A DNA stretch of 64,000 nt, from assembly GCA_037176725.1 (NCBI GenBank), contig JAZBRS010000013.1, positions 12,961,001 through 13,025,000 on the forward strand. The letters run 5' to 3'. Position 1 is the first letter of the stretch, and each line of letters opens with the position of its first letter. This DNA comes from Posidonia oceanica (lineage: Eukaryota > Streptophyta > Magnoliopsida > Alismatales > Posidoniaceae). Positions 48,391-59,336 of the stretch are shown one piece after another. The notes beneath the pieces are model-generated. The model saw nothing but the letters and a program-made list of their open reading frames with translations. It made no database searches and was not told the DNA's origin. Both the position numbers and the translations under genes were made by a program.

Positions 48391-49130
48391 CAGAGCATTG
48401 CCACCGTTGAGCTGATGCATCACGTCACACAAGCTCAGCAAGGATAACAGCCTAAGCAGAGACGAGGCCGCCGCACTGAGAGCGACTTCACCCCACATGG
48501 TGAGCCGCATAGCGCCGTCTTTCCTTAGGTTGTGTCACTTCTGATGCTCCCGGAAACTCGTCCACCACCAAACCCTCTTCCATGGTGGTACGATTCGAGC
48601 GTGCACTGCGATTACCATTGAGCCACGGGGCACTCGACTGATAATTGCCACACTCTTCGGGACGTCATTTAGAACCTGATTGACAACGGAGTCTTCGTTG
48701 TCAGTCCATAGGAGGCAGCACGCACACCTGCACCTGCACACCCTAGCATAGCCAGCCTTTCCTCTCCTGAGCCTACAAGCTCCGAGGATCCTGGGACCTC
48801 AAGGGTCTATCTCCTTGCTCTCGTTCTTGCTGATTCTAGACCTTCCTCGATGGATCCCTCTGATCTCATTGATTTGATCTCTTCTCCAGCTTTTCCCTAG
48901 CCTTGTCCGCAAGGGCCTGCCTTAGATTTCGCCTGTCTACCGAGCACCGGCCCGAGTTTGCAAGCACAACACCCTGGATCCCGACAGAGGCACAGATCCA
49001 TAGCAGTTTCGACAGTCTCAACAGCCATAACGGTACTGCCATAGCAACAGCAGCAAGCAGCAAGCAGCAAACAGTGGGAGCTAGAGCTGTATCCTTTGCC
49101 TGTTTCCTTACAGCACTCCTTTTCTTAATA
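48391..49130 (+). pseudogene. Tat-type gag, C-terminal part, broken
   Basis: It resumes the gag interrupted at 38634. Read with stops it contains PPNPLPWWYDSSVHCDYH, GHSTDNCHTLRDVI and NLIDNGVFVV. This is the cysteine/histidine knuckle (C-x2-Y-H...G-H-x4-C) plus the 'I-x-D-L-I-D-x-G' tail of Tat/Ogre gag. It is followed by a Pro/Ser-rich stretch and then Gln/Ala/Ser-rich sequence to about 49130. After that an A-rich run begins. At least four in-frame stops are present. No protease or polymerase follows, so gag appears to be the only protein the element ever carried in this form. Confidence 0.75.
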
Positions 49131-50446
49131 AAAAAAAAATCAAATAGCAAAAGCACAAAAAATCAGAAAACCCAAAAGTAAAAAAAAAAACAACTACATG
49201 CCAACCATTGCCCGATGACGAAAATCGGAAAGCAAGCCTACTGAAAGGAGAGAACCATCCCTTCTCAATTGACACTACCTTGATGACCAGGTAAGTGAGA
49301 GAGCCACCATCCATCGAGAGTAGGACGAAGCGTCCAAACTTCGTAAGGGGCCTACACTTCCCAGAGGGAGAGAAAAATGATAGGGCAACTGAGAGAGTGA
49401 GCCAAAAAGAAAATGCAAATTCACATGGGCACAAAAGAAAACATGCAGACCAAAGGCGAAGATAGAAGTCAGCCCAAGAGAGGGACGTGCGGATTAGCCT
49501 TATCCCCACCATACCTTGGAGAGGAGTCGGAGCATGTGCCTAGGCAGCCTACATCTCCGAAGGGACTAGCCACCCCTTTCTGCAACAAAAGCCTCCAGCC
49601 CAGACCAGGTGTCTATTACCTCCAAGCCAGGGATAGAGCGAACCCAAGTGTCCGTGAGGGAGCAGAAAAGAAAAAAAAAGAGAATCTCAAAAGAGTAGGT
49701 GTAGGGCCCAAAATAGTTTGGCACGGAGCCCGATCCATCACCCACAGAGGGCTTGAGCGTCACCACCCACCAAGGAGAGCCACCCACAGCTTGTGAGTCT
49801 TGGTAGGGTCAATTGAGTCGAGGGCTTCCTCCTCCTTTTAGCAAGCATAAATGCTTTCCAGCATAACTGAGGGCAGAATAATAAAAATCACCTCTTAATC
49901 AATCATCCTGTTTGACCATTGCTATACTCCTTGCTTATGCATAACTTCGCGGGATCAACTTCAGCAATTCCGGCCAGGGGCATGTCGGTGGTTTCCTGGT
50001 CAGGGCACATACATCAGAGCATTCATAAAACAAGCCTGTTACAGCCAACAGCACAAACCTTGCATCCTCCACCAGGAAACAGATCCATTGCGCTCAGCGC
50101 AGAGTTGCAAATCCAGAATAGCATTGCAAACACTCCATGTCCCGCAAGCACCAGGCATGGATATCAAGCATACAACAAGCTGCAACCACACTCTTTCAGC
50201 AAGCTAACATTGAACCAACCCACCTTCAGTAGTGAGCATCCACAAATAGGCGTCATCCAGCGCCTCAACCAGCATTCAGCAGTAGCGGTCCAGGAGCACC
50301 AGCAGACCAGACTACACGGCAGACATCCTTTCGGCTAAACCGACCGGCTAGGCCCCCCAGCTTTCGCATCACCTTATGTCTCGTTCACTCGCGAAGTGAA
50401 CCTTTCTGCATCTCGATACCAGAGGCATCTCATTTGTCCCTTAGTG
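49131..50446 (+). other. Uncharacterised internal region of the Tat-like element
   Basis: An A-rich run (about 49127-49140) then mixed sequence with overlapping open frames on both strands (49108-49512 minus, 49413-49796 plus, 49919-50338 plus). None resembles a known protein, and none shows pol motifs. It occupies the place where pol would be. Confidence 0.45.
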
Positions 50447-53400
50447 TCGCTTCGCTATCCAGCTCCGCGTTTTGTCACCGACATGCCTCTCGGTTGACAA
50501 ACTCGCTATCTAGCTCCGCGTTTTGTCACCGACATGCGTCTTGGTTGACAAACTCGCTTTCCAGCTACGCGTATTGTCACCGACATGCGTCTCAGTTGAC
50601 AAACTCGCTAACCAGCTCTGCGTTATGTCACCGACATGCGTCTCGGTTGACAAACCCGTTATCCAGCTCCACATTTTGTCACCGACATGCGTCTCGGTTG
50701 ACAAACTCGTTTTCCAGCTCCGCGTTTTGTCACCGACATGCATCTCGGTTGACAAACTCGCTTTCCAGCTCCGTGTTTTGTTAACGACAAGGGTCTTGGA
50801 CGACAAACTCGCTATCCAGCTTCGCGTTTTGCCACCGACATGTGTCTCGGTCGATAAACTAGCTATCCAGCTCCGCGTTTTGTCACCAACATGCGTCTCG
50901 GTCGACAAACTCGATATCCAGCTCCACGTTTTGTCACCGACAGGCGTCTTGGTCGACAAACTAGCTATCCAGCTCTGCGATTTGTCACCAACATGCGTCT
51001 TGGTTGACAAACTCGCTATCCAGCTCCACGTTTTGTCACCGACATGCATCTCGGTTGACAAACTCGCTATCCAGCTTTGTGTATTGTCACCGACATGCGT
51101 CTTGGTTGACGAACTCACTATCCAACTCCGCGTTTTGTCACCGACATGCGTCTCGGTCGAAAAATTCAATATCCAGCTCCGCGATTTGTCAACAACATTC
51201 GTTTCGGTCGACAAACTCGCTATCCAGCTCTGCGTTTTGTCATTGACATGCGTCTCAGTTGACAAACTCGCTATCTAGCTCCGTGATTTGTCACCGACAT
51301 AGGTCACGGTCGACAAACTCGCTATCCAGTCTGCGTTTTGTCATCGACATGCGTCTCGGTTGACAAACTTGCTATCCAGCTCCGTGTTTTGTCACCGACA
51401 AGCGTCTCGGTTGACAAACTCGCCATCCAGCTCCGCGTTTTGTCATCGACAAGCGTCTCGGTTGACAAACTCACTATCCAGCTCCGTGCTTTTGTCACCG
51501 ACATGCGTCTCGGTTGACAAACTCGCTATCCAACTCCCCGTTTTGTCACCGACATGCGTCTCGGTTGACAAACTCGCTATCCAGCTCCACATTTTGTCAC
51601 CGACATGCGTCTCGATTGACAAACTCGCTATCCAGCTCCGCGCTTTTGTCATCGACATGCGTCACGGTTGACAAACTTGCTATCCAGCTCTGCGTTTTGT
51701 AATTGACATGTGTCTCGATTGACAAACTCGCTTTCGAGCTCCGCATTTTGTCACTGACATTCGTCTTGGTCGATAAACTCGCTATCCAGCTCTGCGTTTT
51801 GTCACCAACATGTGTCTCGGTTGACAAACTTGCTATCCAGCTCCGTGAATTGTCACCGACATGCGTCTTGGTCGACAAACTCGCTATCTAGCTCCACGAT
51901 TTGTCACCTGTGTCTCGGTCGACAAACTCGCTATCCAGCTCCGCGATTTGTCACCGACATACGTCTCGGTCGACAAACTCGCAATCTAGCTCCACGTTTT
52001 GTCACCGACATGCGTCTCGGTCGTCAAACTCGCTATCTAGCTCTGCGTTTTGTCACCGACATGCATCTCGGTCGATAAACTCGCTATCCAGCTCTGTGTT
52101 TTGTCACCAACATGCGTCTCGGTTGACAAACTCGCTATCCAGCTTCGCGTTTTGTCACCAACATGCGTCTCGGTTGAGAAACTCACTATCCAGCTCCGCA
52201 TTTTGTCACCGACAAGCGTCTCGGTTGACAAACTCGCCTTCCTGCTTTGCGTTTTGTCACCGACATGCGTCTTGGTTGACAAACTCGCTTTCCAGCTCCG
52301 CGCTTTTGTCACCAACATGCATCTCGGTTGACAAACTCGCTATCCAGCTCCACGTTTTGTCACCAACATGCATCTCAGTTGACAAACTCGCTATCCAGCT
52401 CCGCATTTTGTCACCGACATGCGTCTCAGTTGACAAACTCGCTATCCAGCTCCGCATTTTGTCACAGACATGCGGCTTGGTTGACAAACTCGCTATCTAG
52501 CTCCGCGTTTTGTCATCGACCGCATCTCGATTGACAAACTCGCTTTCCAGCTCCACGTTTTATCACCGACATGCATCTTGGTTGACAATCTCGCTATCCA
52601 GCTCTGCATTTTGTCATCGACAAGCGTCTCGGTTGACAAACTCGCTATCCAGCTCTGCGTTTTGTCACCGACATGCGTCTTGGTTGACAAACTCGCTTTC
52701 CAGCTACGCGTATTGTCACCGACATGCGTCTCAGTTGACAAACTCGCTAACCAGCTCTGCGTTATGTCACCGACATGCGTCTCGGTTGACAAACCCGTTA
52801 TCCAGCTCCACGTTTTGTCACCGACATGCGTCTCGATTGACAAACTCGTTTTCCAGCTCCGCGTTTTGTCACCGACATGCATCTCGGTTGACAAACTCGC
52901 TTTCCAGCTCCGCGTTTTGTCACCGACATGCGTCTTAGTTGACAAACTTGCTATCCAGCTTCGTGTTTTGTCACCGACCTGCATCTCGGTTGACAAACTC
53001 GCTTTCCAGCTTCGTGTTTTGACAACGACATGCGTCTTGGACAACAAACTCGCTATCCAGCTCTGTGTTTTGTCACCGACATGCGTCTCGGTCGATAAAC
53101 TCGCTATCCAGCCTTGCGTTTTGTCACCGACATGCGTCTCGGTCGACAAACTCGCTATCCAGCTCCGCATTTTGTCACCGACATGCGTCTCGGTTGACAA
53201 ACTCGCTTTCCAGCTCCGCGATTTGTCACCGACATGCGTCTCGGTCGAAAAACTAGCTATCCAGCTCCGCGTTTTGTCACCGACATGCGTTTCGGTCGAC
53301 AAACTCGCTATCCAGCTCCACGTTTTGTCATCGACATGCGTCTCGATTGACAAACTCGTTTTCCATCTCCGCGTTTTGTCACCGGCATGCGTCTCGGTTG

Positions 53401-55335
53401 ATAAAGTCACTATCTAGCTCCGTGTTTTGTCATCGACATGCGTTTTGGTTGAAAAACTCACTATCCAGCTCCGCATTTTGTTACTGACATGCGCCTCGGT
53501 TGACAAACTCGCCATCCAGCTCCACGTTTTGTCACCGACATGCGTCTCGGTTGAAAAACTTGCCATCCAACTCTGCGTTTTGTCACTGACATGCGTCTCG
53601 ATTAACAAACTCGCTATCCCGCTTCGCGTTTTGTCACCGACTATCCTGCTCCGTGTTTTGTCACCGACATGCGTCTCGGTTGACAAACGCGCTATCCAGC
53701 TCCACGCTTTTATCACCGACATGCGGCTCGGTTGACAAACTTGCTTTCCAGCTCCGCGTTTTGTCACCGACATGTGTCTCGGTTGACAAACTCGCTTTCC
53801 AGATCCGCATTTTGGCATTGACATGCGTCTCGGTCGAAAAACTCGCTATCCAACTCTGTGTTTTGTCACTGACATGCGTCTCGGTCGACAAACTCACTAT
53901 CCAGCTCTGCGATTTGTCATCGACATGCGTCTTAGTCGACAAACTCATTTCCAGCTTCGCGTTTTGTCACCGACTTGTGTCTTGGTCGACAAACTTGCTA
54001 TCCAGCATTGCGTTTTGTCACCGACATGCATCTCGGTCGACAAACTCGCTATCTTGCTCCGCATTTTGTCACTGACATGCGTCTCGGTCGACAAGCTCGC
54101 TATCTAGCTCCGCGATTTGTCACCGACATGCGTCTCGGTCGACAAACTCGCTATCCAGCTCCGCGTTTTATCACCGACATGCGTCTCGGTTGACAAACTC
54201 TCTATGCAGCTCCGCGTTTTGTCACCGACTTGCGTCTCGGTTGACAAACTCGCTATCTAGCTCCACGTTTTGTCACCGACATATGTCTCGGTTGACAAAC
54301 TCGCTATCCAGCTTTGCGTTTTGTCACTGACCTGTGTCTCGGTTGACAAACTCGCTATCCAGCTCCGTGATTTGTTACCGACATGCTTCTCGGTCGACAA
54401 ACTCGCTCTCTAGGTCTACCTTTTGTCACAGACATGCGTCTCGTTTGACAAATTCGCTATCCAGCTCCGCGTTTTGTCACCGACATGCGTCTCGGTTGAC
54501 AAACTCGCTATCCAGCTCCACGTTTTGTCACCGACATGCGTCTCGGCTGATGAACTCACTATCCAGCTCTGCGTTTTGTCACCAACATGCGTCTTGGTTG
54601 ACAAACTCGCTATCCAGCTCCGCGCTTTTGTCACCGACATGCGTCTCGATTGACAAACTAGCTATCCAGCTTCGCGTTTTTTCACTGACATGCGTCTTGG
54701 TTGACAAACTCGCTATCCAGCTCCGCGTTTTGTCACCGACATGCGTCTCGGTTGACAAACTCGCTATCCGGCTCCGCGTTTTGTAACCGACATGTGTCTC
54801 GGTTGACAGACTCGCTTTTGAGCTCCGCGTTTTGTCACTGACATTCGTCTTGGTCGACAAATTCGCTATCCAGCTCCACGTTTTGTCACCGACATGTGTC
54901 TCGGTTGACAAACTCGCTACCCAGCTCCGCGTTTTGTCACCGACATGCATCTCGATCGACAAACTTGTTATCCAGCTCCGCGAATTGTCACCGACATGCG
55001 TCTTGATTGACAAACTCGCCATCCAACTCCGCATTTTGTCACCGACATGCATCTCGGTTGACAAACTCGCTATCTAGCTCCGCGCTTTTGTCACCGACAT
55101 GTGTCTTGGTTGACAAACTCGCTTTCCAGCTCCGTGTTTTGTCACCGACCGCGTCTCGGTGGACAAACTCGTTATCCTACTCTGCATTTTGTCGCGGACA
55201 TGCATCTCGATTGACAAAATCGCTATCCAGCTCCGCGTTTTGTCACCGACATACGTCTCGGTTGACAAACTCGCTATCCAGCTCCACGTTTTGTCACCGA
55301 CATGTGTCTCGGTTGACGAACTTGCTATCCGGCCC
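50447..55335 (+). repeat. 51-bp tandem array, about 96 copies
   Basis: The unit is roughly AACTCGCTATCCAGCTCCGC then GTTTTGTCACCGACATGCGT then CTCGGTTGACA, 51 bp. It repeats for about 4.9 kb with point differences and a few indels. Because 51 is a multiple of three, long open frames appear on both strands with a 17-residue period; they are not genes. Six 52-bp variants (extra C before TTTTG) lie near 51488, 51641, 52301, 53704, 54622 and 55082. A second subtype pairs GATTTGTC with GGTCGAC. Larger blocks are duplicated: 50541-50850 recurs at 52680-53060. The array lies in the 3' non-coding part of the Tat-like element. Confidence 0.97.
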
Positions 55336-55399
55336 CCACGTTCCATTGCCGACAGCACCTTGGTTGACCGGTCTGTCCCCTGCCTTGCTCCAGTTTGCT

Positions 55400-55850
55400 T
55401 TCCTCTTCTGGGCTGGTAACCCTAACTGCTCCGTTGACAACCGTCATGCTGTCTTGCGTTCTCTTGATGTCAGGAGCATTTCTGTCGCCCCTAGTATCGT
55501 TTGCCTGATACCAGGGGCCTCTTTTTCGCTACCCTTGGTATCATGCTATCACCTCCTCCAGGCTGGCCACCCTAACTGCTTGGATGAGACCCGTCAAACT
55601 GTCTGGCGTTCTTTCCCGATGCTAGGAGTGTTTGAGCCGCCGCCTGGTATCATCCGCCTAATGCTAGGGGCATCTTTTTCGCTGTCTTTGGTGTCATACC
55701 CTTATCTAGCTGGGCTGGCAGCCCTAACTGCTCGGATGACATCCGTTAAAGTGTCTGGCGTCGCGGGCGGTAAGCACGATAGTCTTGTCTGGAGTCCTCC
55801 TCCGGGCTGGCAGCCCTAACTGCCCGGACGGCAAGCACGTTAGTTTTGTC
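55400..55850 (+). repeat. ~150-bp tandem repeat, 3-4 copies
   Basis: The core GGCTGGCAGCCCTAACTGC occurs at about 55411, 55561, 55713 and 55805. Each is followed by a GTCTGGCGTTC-type block and an AGGAGCATTT or AGGGGCATCTTTTTCGC block. Spacing is about 150, 152 and 92 bp, so the last copy is partial. Confidence 0.85.
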
Positions 55851-56029
55851 TGGCGCCCTTTTTTTGTGTGCACGTTTGGATTAACCGCCAACTTGTCGCA
55901 TTGCATCCTTTTTAGCATTCCATTGCATCTCATAGCATCACATCAACATCACATGCTAGGAGACTACATCAACATCGCACACTCTGCATGTCCCCAGCAG
56001 AGTCAGCGTTAGGATCACATGCTCAGCAT

Positions 56030-56180
56030 TAGCATGTGTTATCATCAGCATCGCTTGCTCAGCATCAGCATCGCATGCCCAGCATCGGCCTGCATTTTCA
56101 TTAGCATTGCATGCCCAGCATCGGCCTGCATTTTCATCAGTACCGTGTGCTCAACATCAGCATGCATTTCATTAGCATCA
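56030..56180 (+). repeat. 36-bp tandem repeat, 3-4 copies
   Basis: The unit GCATGCCCAGCATCGGCCTG plus CATTTTCATTAGCATT is repeated with decay. It sits in a longer stretch (55910-56460) rich in CAGCATCGCATT words. Confidence 0.85.
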
Positions 56181-56590
56181 CATACACAACACCCGCATCG
56201 CCTCTGCTTAGAGCAGAGCTTAGCGAATGGCAACACCGTCACCTAGAGCCAGGCAGCTTGGTGACCCGCATCTTCGTCGCTCAGAGTCGGGCGACTCAGC
56301 GACCCTCAACACTGCATCATCTACACAGGCATCGCACTCGCATTAGTACCACACGGACCCACGAGTACCTAGCGGAGTTCCGTGCACATGAGCATTAGCA
56401 TATCACCATTGCATCTGCATTAGCATCGCATTCTAGTGTCTGCATTCACATTTGCATCGCGGCTACGAGTCATGACTATTGGTGTATCCACCGGATAAGT
56501 GACTCACACCAACAACATTCGTGCTCCTGCTGCCGTCAGGCGGGGTGTCTTGTCAACCCTGAGAAGCGACCTCGGTTCCCTCGACGTCGC

Positions 56591-56605
56591 TCAGGGTGGG
56601 GCATT
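56591..56605 (+). other. Polypurine tract of the Tat-like element
   Basis: CAGGGTGGGGCATT directly precedes the TGTTGACACC of the 3' LTR. Confidence 0.65.
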
Positions 56606-59331
56606 TGTTGACACCCCATTTTGGTAATTGGTCGTTGGTTGATTTCTCTGGGAGCTTGCTCGGACCGTGGCATGGCAGACCTTGACCTAAACCCTAATCC
56701 AAACCCTAAACCTAAATCCCACCTCTTAGCCAAATCAAACCCTAAAACCACCCAATACCTTAAAACCTACCCAAACCTAGTTTACACCAAAGCCCAGGCC
56801 TATTAGTAGCCCAACACACCCTACAACAGGCCCTGTCCTGGCAGAACGCATTGTCGCCTGTCCCAGCGGTGACTGGTTCCGTCACCACTTATATCGGCTA
56901 CTTGTGTTGTCACCCTACTGAGAGGCGACACAAGGAGAGAACTAGAGCAGCCCCGCCACCTGTTTAAACTCTCCCGCGCCGTGCGTCTTTGGACGTTTCC
57001 AGCCACTCCCGTGCACGACACCTCCTTGCCAGAGCTCGCCCATGCCTCTGACACCTCGCTAGGCCACGCCCTGCCATGTTCTCCCGTGCACGCCGTGCCC
57101 TGCCACCTCCAGCCTGTTGCAGGCATTGACAGAGCAAAACCAGGGAGAGGAGAACCCATTCAACGCCGGTGCTCATTCCCAGTAGAGAGCTCACTCCACG
57201 GCACACCCCCACTCTCCCTCACATTCCTCAGCCACTGACTAGCATCCCAGTAGCCCGACGCATCCCTGAGCATCACAGAATGCTCGCCGCAGCACCCCGT
57301 TGCCGGTTTCGCGCACCGTCTTCTTCGACGAACCCAACGAACGAACCAATGCACCCCCGAGCATCTGAGCCTTCGAACAACTCCCGCACGACCGCATGAT
57401 TGCAAAGCCACGCTGAGCGTAGCCCAGCCATTCCGCTGCTTCGCTGCCGCATCCTGCATCGACATTGACTGGAGCCTCACCGGCCGCACGCCTCCCACGT
57501 CGGGAGCATCACTCGCGCCTCGTCTCAGGTAAATAATGCATCCCTAACCTTTGTAGGAACCTACTCTCACTTCCTTGCCTGGTAATTGTGCACATTTTAT
57601 TGGTTTTTTTCGAGTTCCACTCGCCGTTTTCTTCTTCTTCCCCGGCGACGGCTTCGCCGGCCGTGCGAGGCCACTGGTTGTAAGCATGACTGGGGAACCG
57701 CCGTTTGGGCTCGCTTTGCATCCCTCCTTCTCCCTCGACCTCGCTGCGATGCTCCAGTAGCAGTTCGAGCCCACAGCCATCGGTCCCAATGCGCGGTCGG
57801 CGAGCTTTAGCGAGCTCGGTGGGGGGAGGACTTAAGTGCATGTTTTTCAGATTTCTCCACCTGCATTGCATCCCCGGGCCTTCCTCAAACTCCCTCGGTC
57901 CTCTCCGTATGCCGAGGCGGCATCCCACGGCCTGTCGGCCTTCCCCAAGGCCGGCCGACGCGTGCGTTGCCAGTGAAGAGTGGTGGAGGTGGGGAGAGAG
58001 ATCCAGATGCCCTTTTTTGTTTTAAATATATGTTTGTGTTCCTGGATATGCCATTTAGCTATTCCAGTCACTAGTCGCGTGTTTTGCATCGCCGGTGACG
58101 TGGGATTTGGTGATAAATCCGGCCACCGGACTGCCAAGTGCATCGCCTGTTCTAGCGATGGCTTGTCTCGCATTTCTGGCTGTCCTCAGGCCAGACCTTA
58201 AGCCGACATATCTCATGATCCAGGCCCTCATTTTGTAAAATAATTGCATGATTGTATTCCCTGATATGCCATCTAGATCTATATACATTTGTTTACATGT
58301 TTTACGATCATTTGCATATCTAGATTGGGCACTGAAGTTCACTGTTTGGACTGTCTGAAGCAGTTGGTGCCGCTTGTCCAAGGGGCGACGTGTGCCGTTG
58401 CCGCGCATACCGGCGACGTGTGCTGTCGCCGTTCTGAGGGGCGACTGGTGCCGTCGTTGCGCTTATCGGCGACGTGTCTTGTTGCCGTGGTGAGAGGCGA
58501 CCAAGGCCAGAGGCCAGACTGTCGACAGAGCCCCCTCATTTGCCTCTTTGTGTTTCGTTTACTCGACTCGCTTAGTTTCGGTTTTGCTTTCCTGGATTGT
58601 TTATCATTGCAATATGGTATTTCAACTTTAACTAGTCATTTTGGCATGGTTTTACTAAGCTTAGCATATTTATGAATACATGTTGCATGCCACTTCCTTG
58701 CATTGCATGGCTTTCTTCGACGTTTTAGTTTCTCGCCTGCATCCATTAGGGCGATGATGTTTACTGTTTGGACTTCTTTAGAACCGTGGTAGGCCTGGTT
58801 TAGATACCAACAACGCCACTGAGCACATAGATCACACGTTTTGTTTTCCCTCATGCGTCATGGCATCTTAAGCATGTAATTAAGCATTCATAACATGGCA
58901 TAGCATTATCGCCTACGGGTGTACAGTTATTGGCAAGCACTGCCGACATTCCCGCATATGTGAGCGAAAAGCCTAGAAAGACCGATTCCAGGCGTATCGG
59001 GGGTGCCTAACTCCTTCCCCGTGTGTAACAGGAGTCCTTACCCTTTCTTTGGCCCGTAATGACTATTATGCCCTTATCCATTGGCATGAGTCACGCATTT
59101 AGCAGCATTAGCACGCATTTGCATGTTTCAATCATGCTTTCCTCGATTTTCCTCGTCTTTCCGATAATAGATTAGGTGGCGACTCTGTTTTTGCTTTATC
59201 TTTTCTTTTTCGACGTTTTCCCGGTGTTTCTTGAGTCAAGTGTCCTTCCTCGGATTCACTCGTCGATCATCTTTCGACCCTCTTTTTTCACCCATGCCGG
59301 GCATATGTGGCCCAGGTTGGGGATCGTTACA
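56606..59331 (+). repeat. 3' LTR of the Tat-like element
   Basis: 2,726 bp, colinear with 33019-35744, ending GGATCGTTACA followed by the GGTAT duplication. Telomere-like motifs lie at 56686-56755. The open frames inside (57160-57498 minus and others) are shadows not shared in intact form between the two LTRs. Confidence 0.93.
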
Positions 59332-59336
59332 GGTAT

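Larger units (their letters stand above)
33019..59331 (+). mobile_element. Tat/Ogre-like Ty3/gypsy element without pol (TR-GAG type), 26.3 kb with nested Sirevirus
   Basis: Two LTRs of identical length (2,726 bp) start TGTTGACAC and end in TACA, flanked by perfect GGTAT duplications (33014-33018 and 59332-59336). The primer site fits tRNA-Arg, as in Ogre. A Tat-type gag is present in two pieces, split by the Sirevirus. I find no protease, reverse transcriptase, RNase H or integrase outside the Sirevirus, so it would depend on a relative for movement. Without the Sirevirus it is about 16.5 kb. The 3' non-coding part holds three tandem repeat arrays. Confidence 0.88.

Noticed and set aside
49108..49796. 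Open frames of 127-134 codons between gag and the array
   Set aside because: Overlapping on opposite strands and without recognisable motifs; possible but unsupported.
50510..53417. Open frames of 250-305 codons on both strands in the 51-bp array
   Set aside because: They arise because the unit is 17 codons long and lacks stops in several frames. They exist equally on both strands, and 52-bp units break them.
50447..55335. CRISPR-like repeat array
   Set aside because: Units are directly adjacent with no unique spacers, and the setting is a plant retrotransposon.
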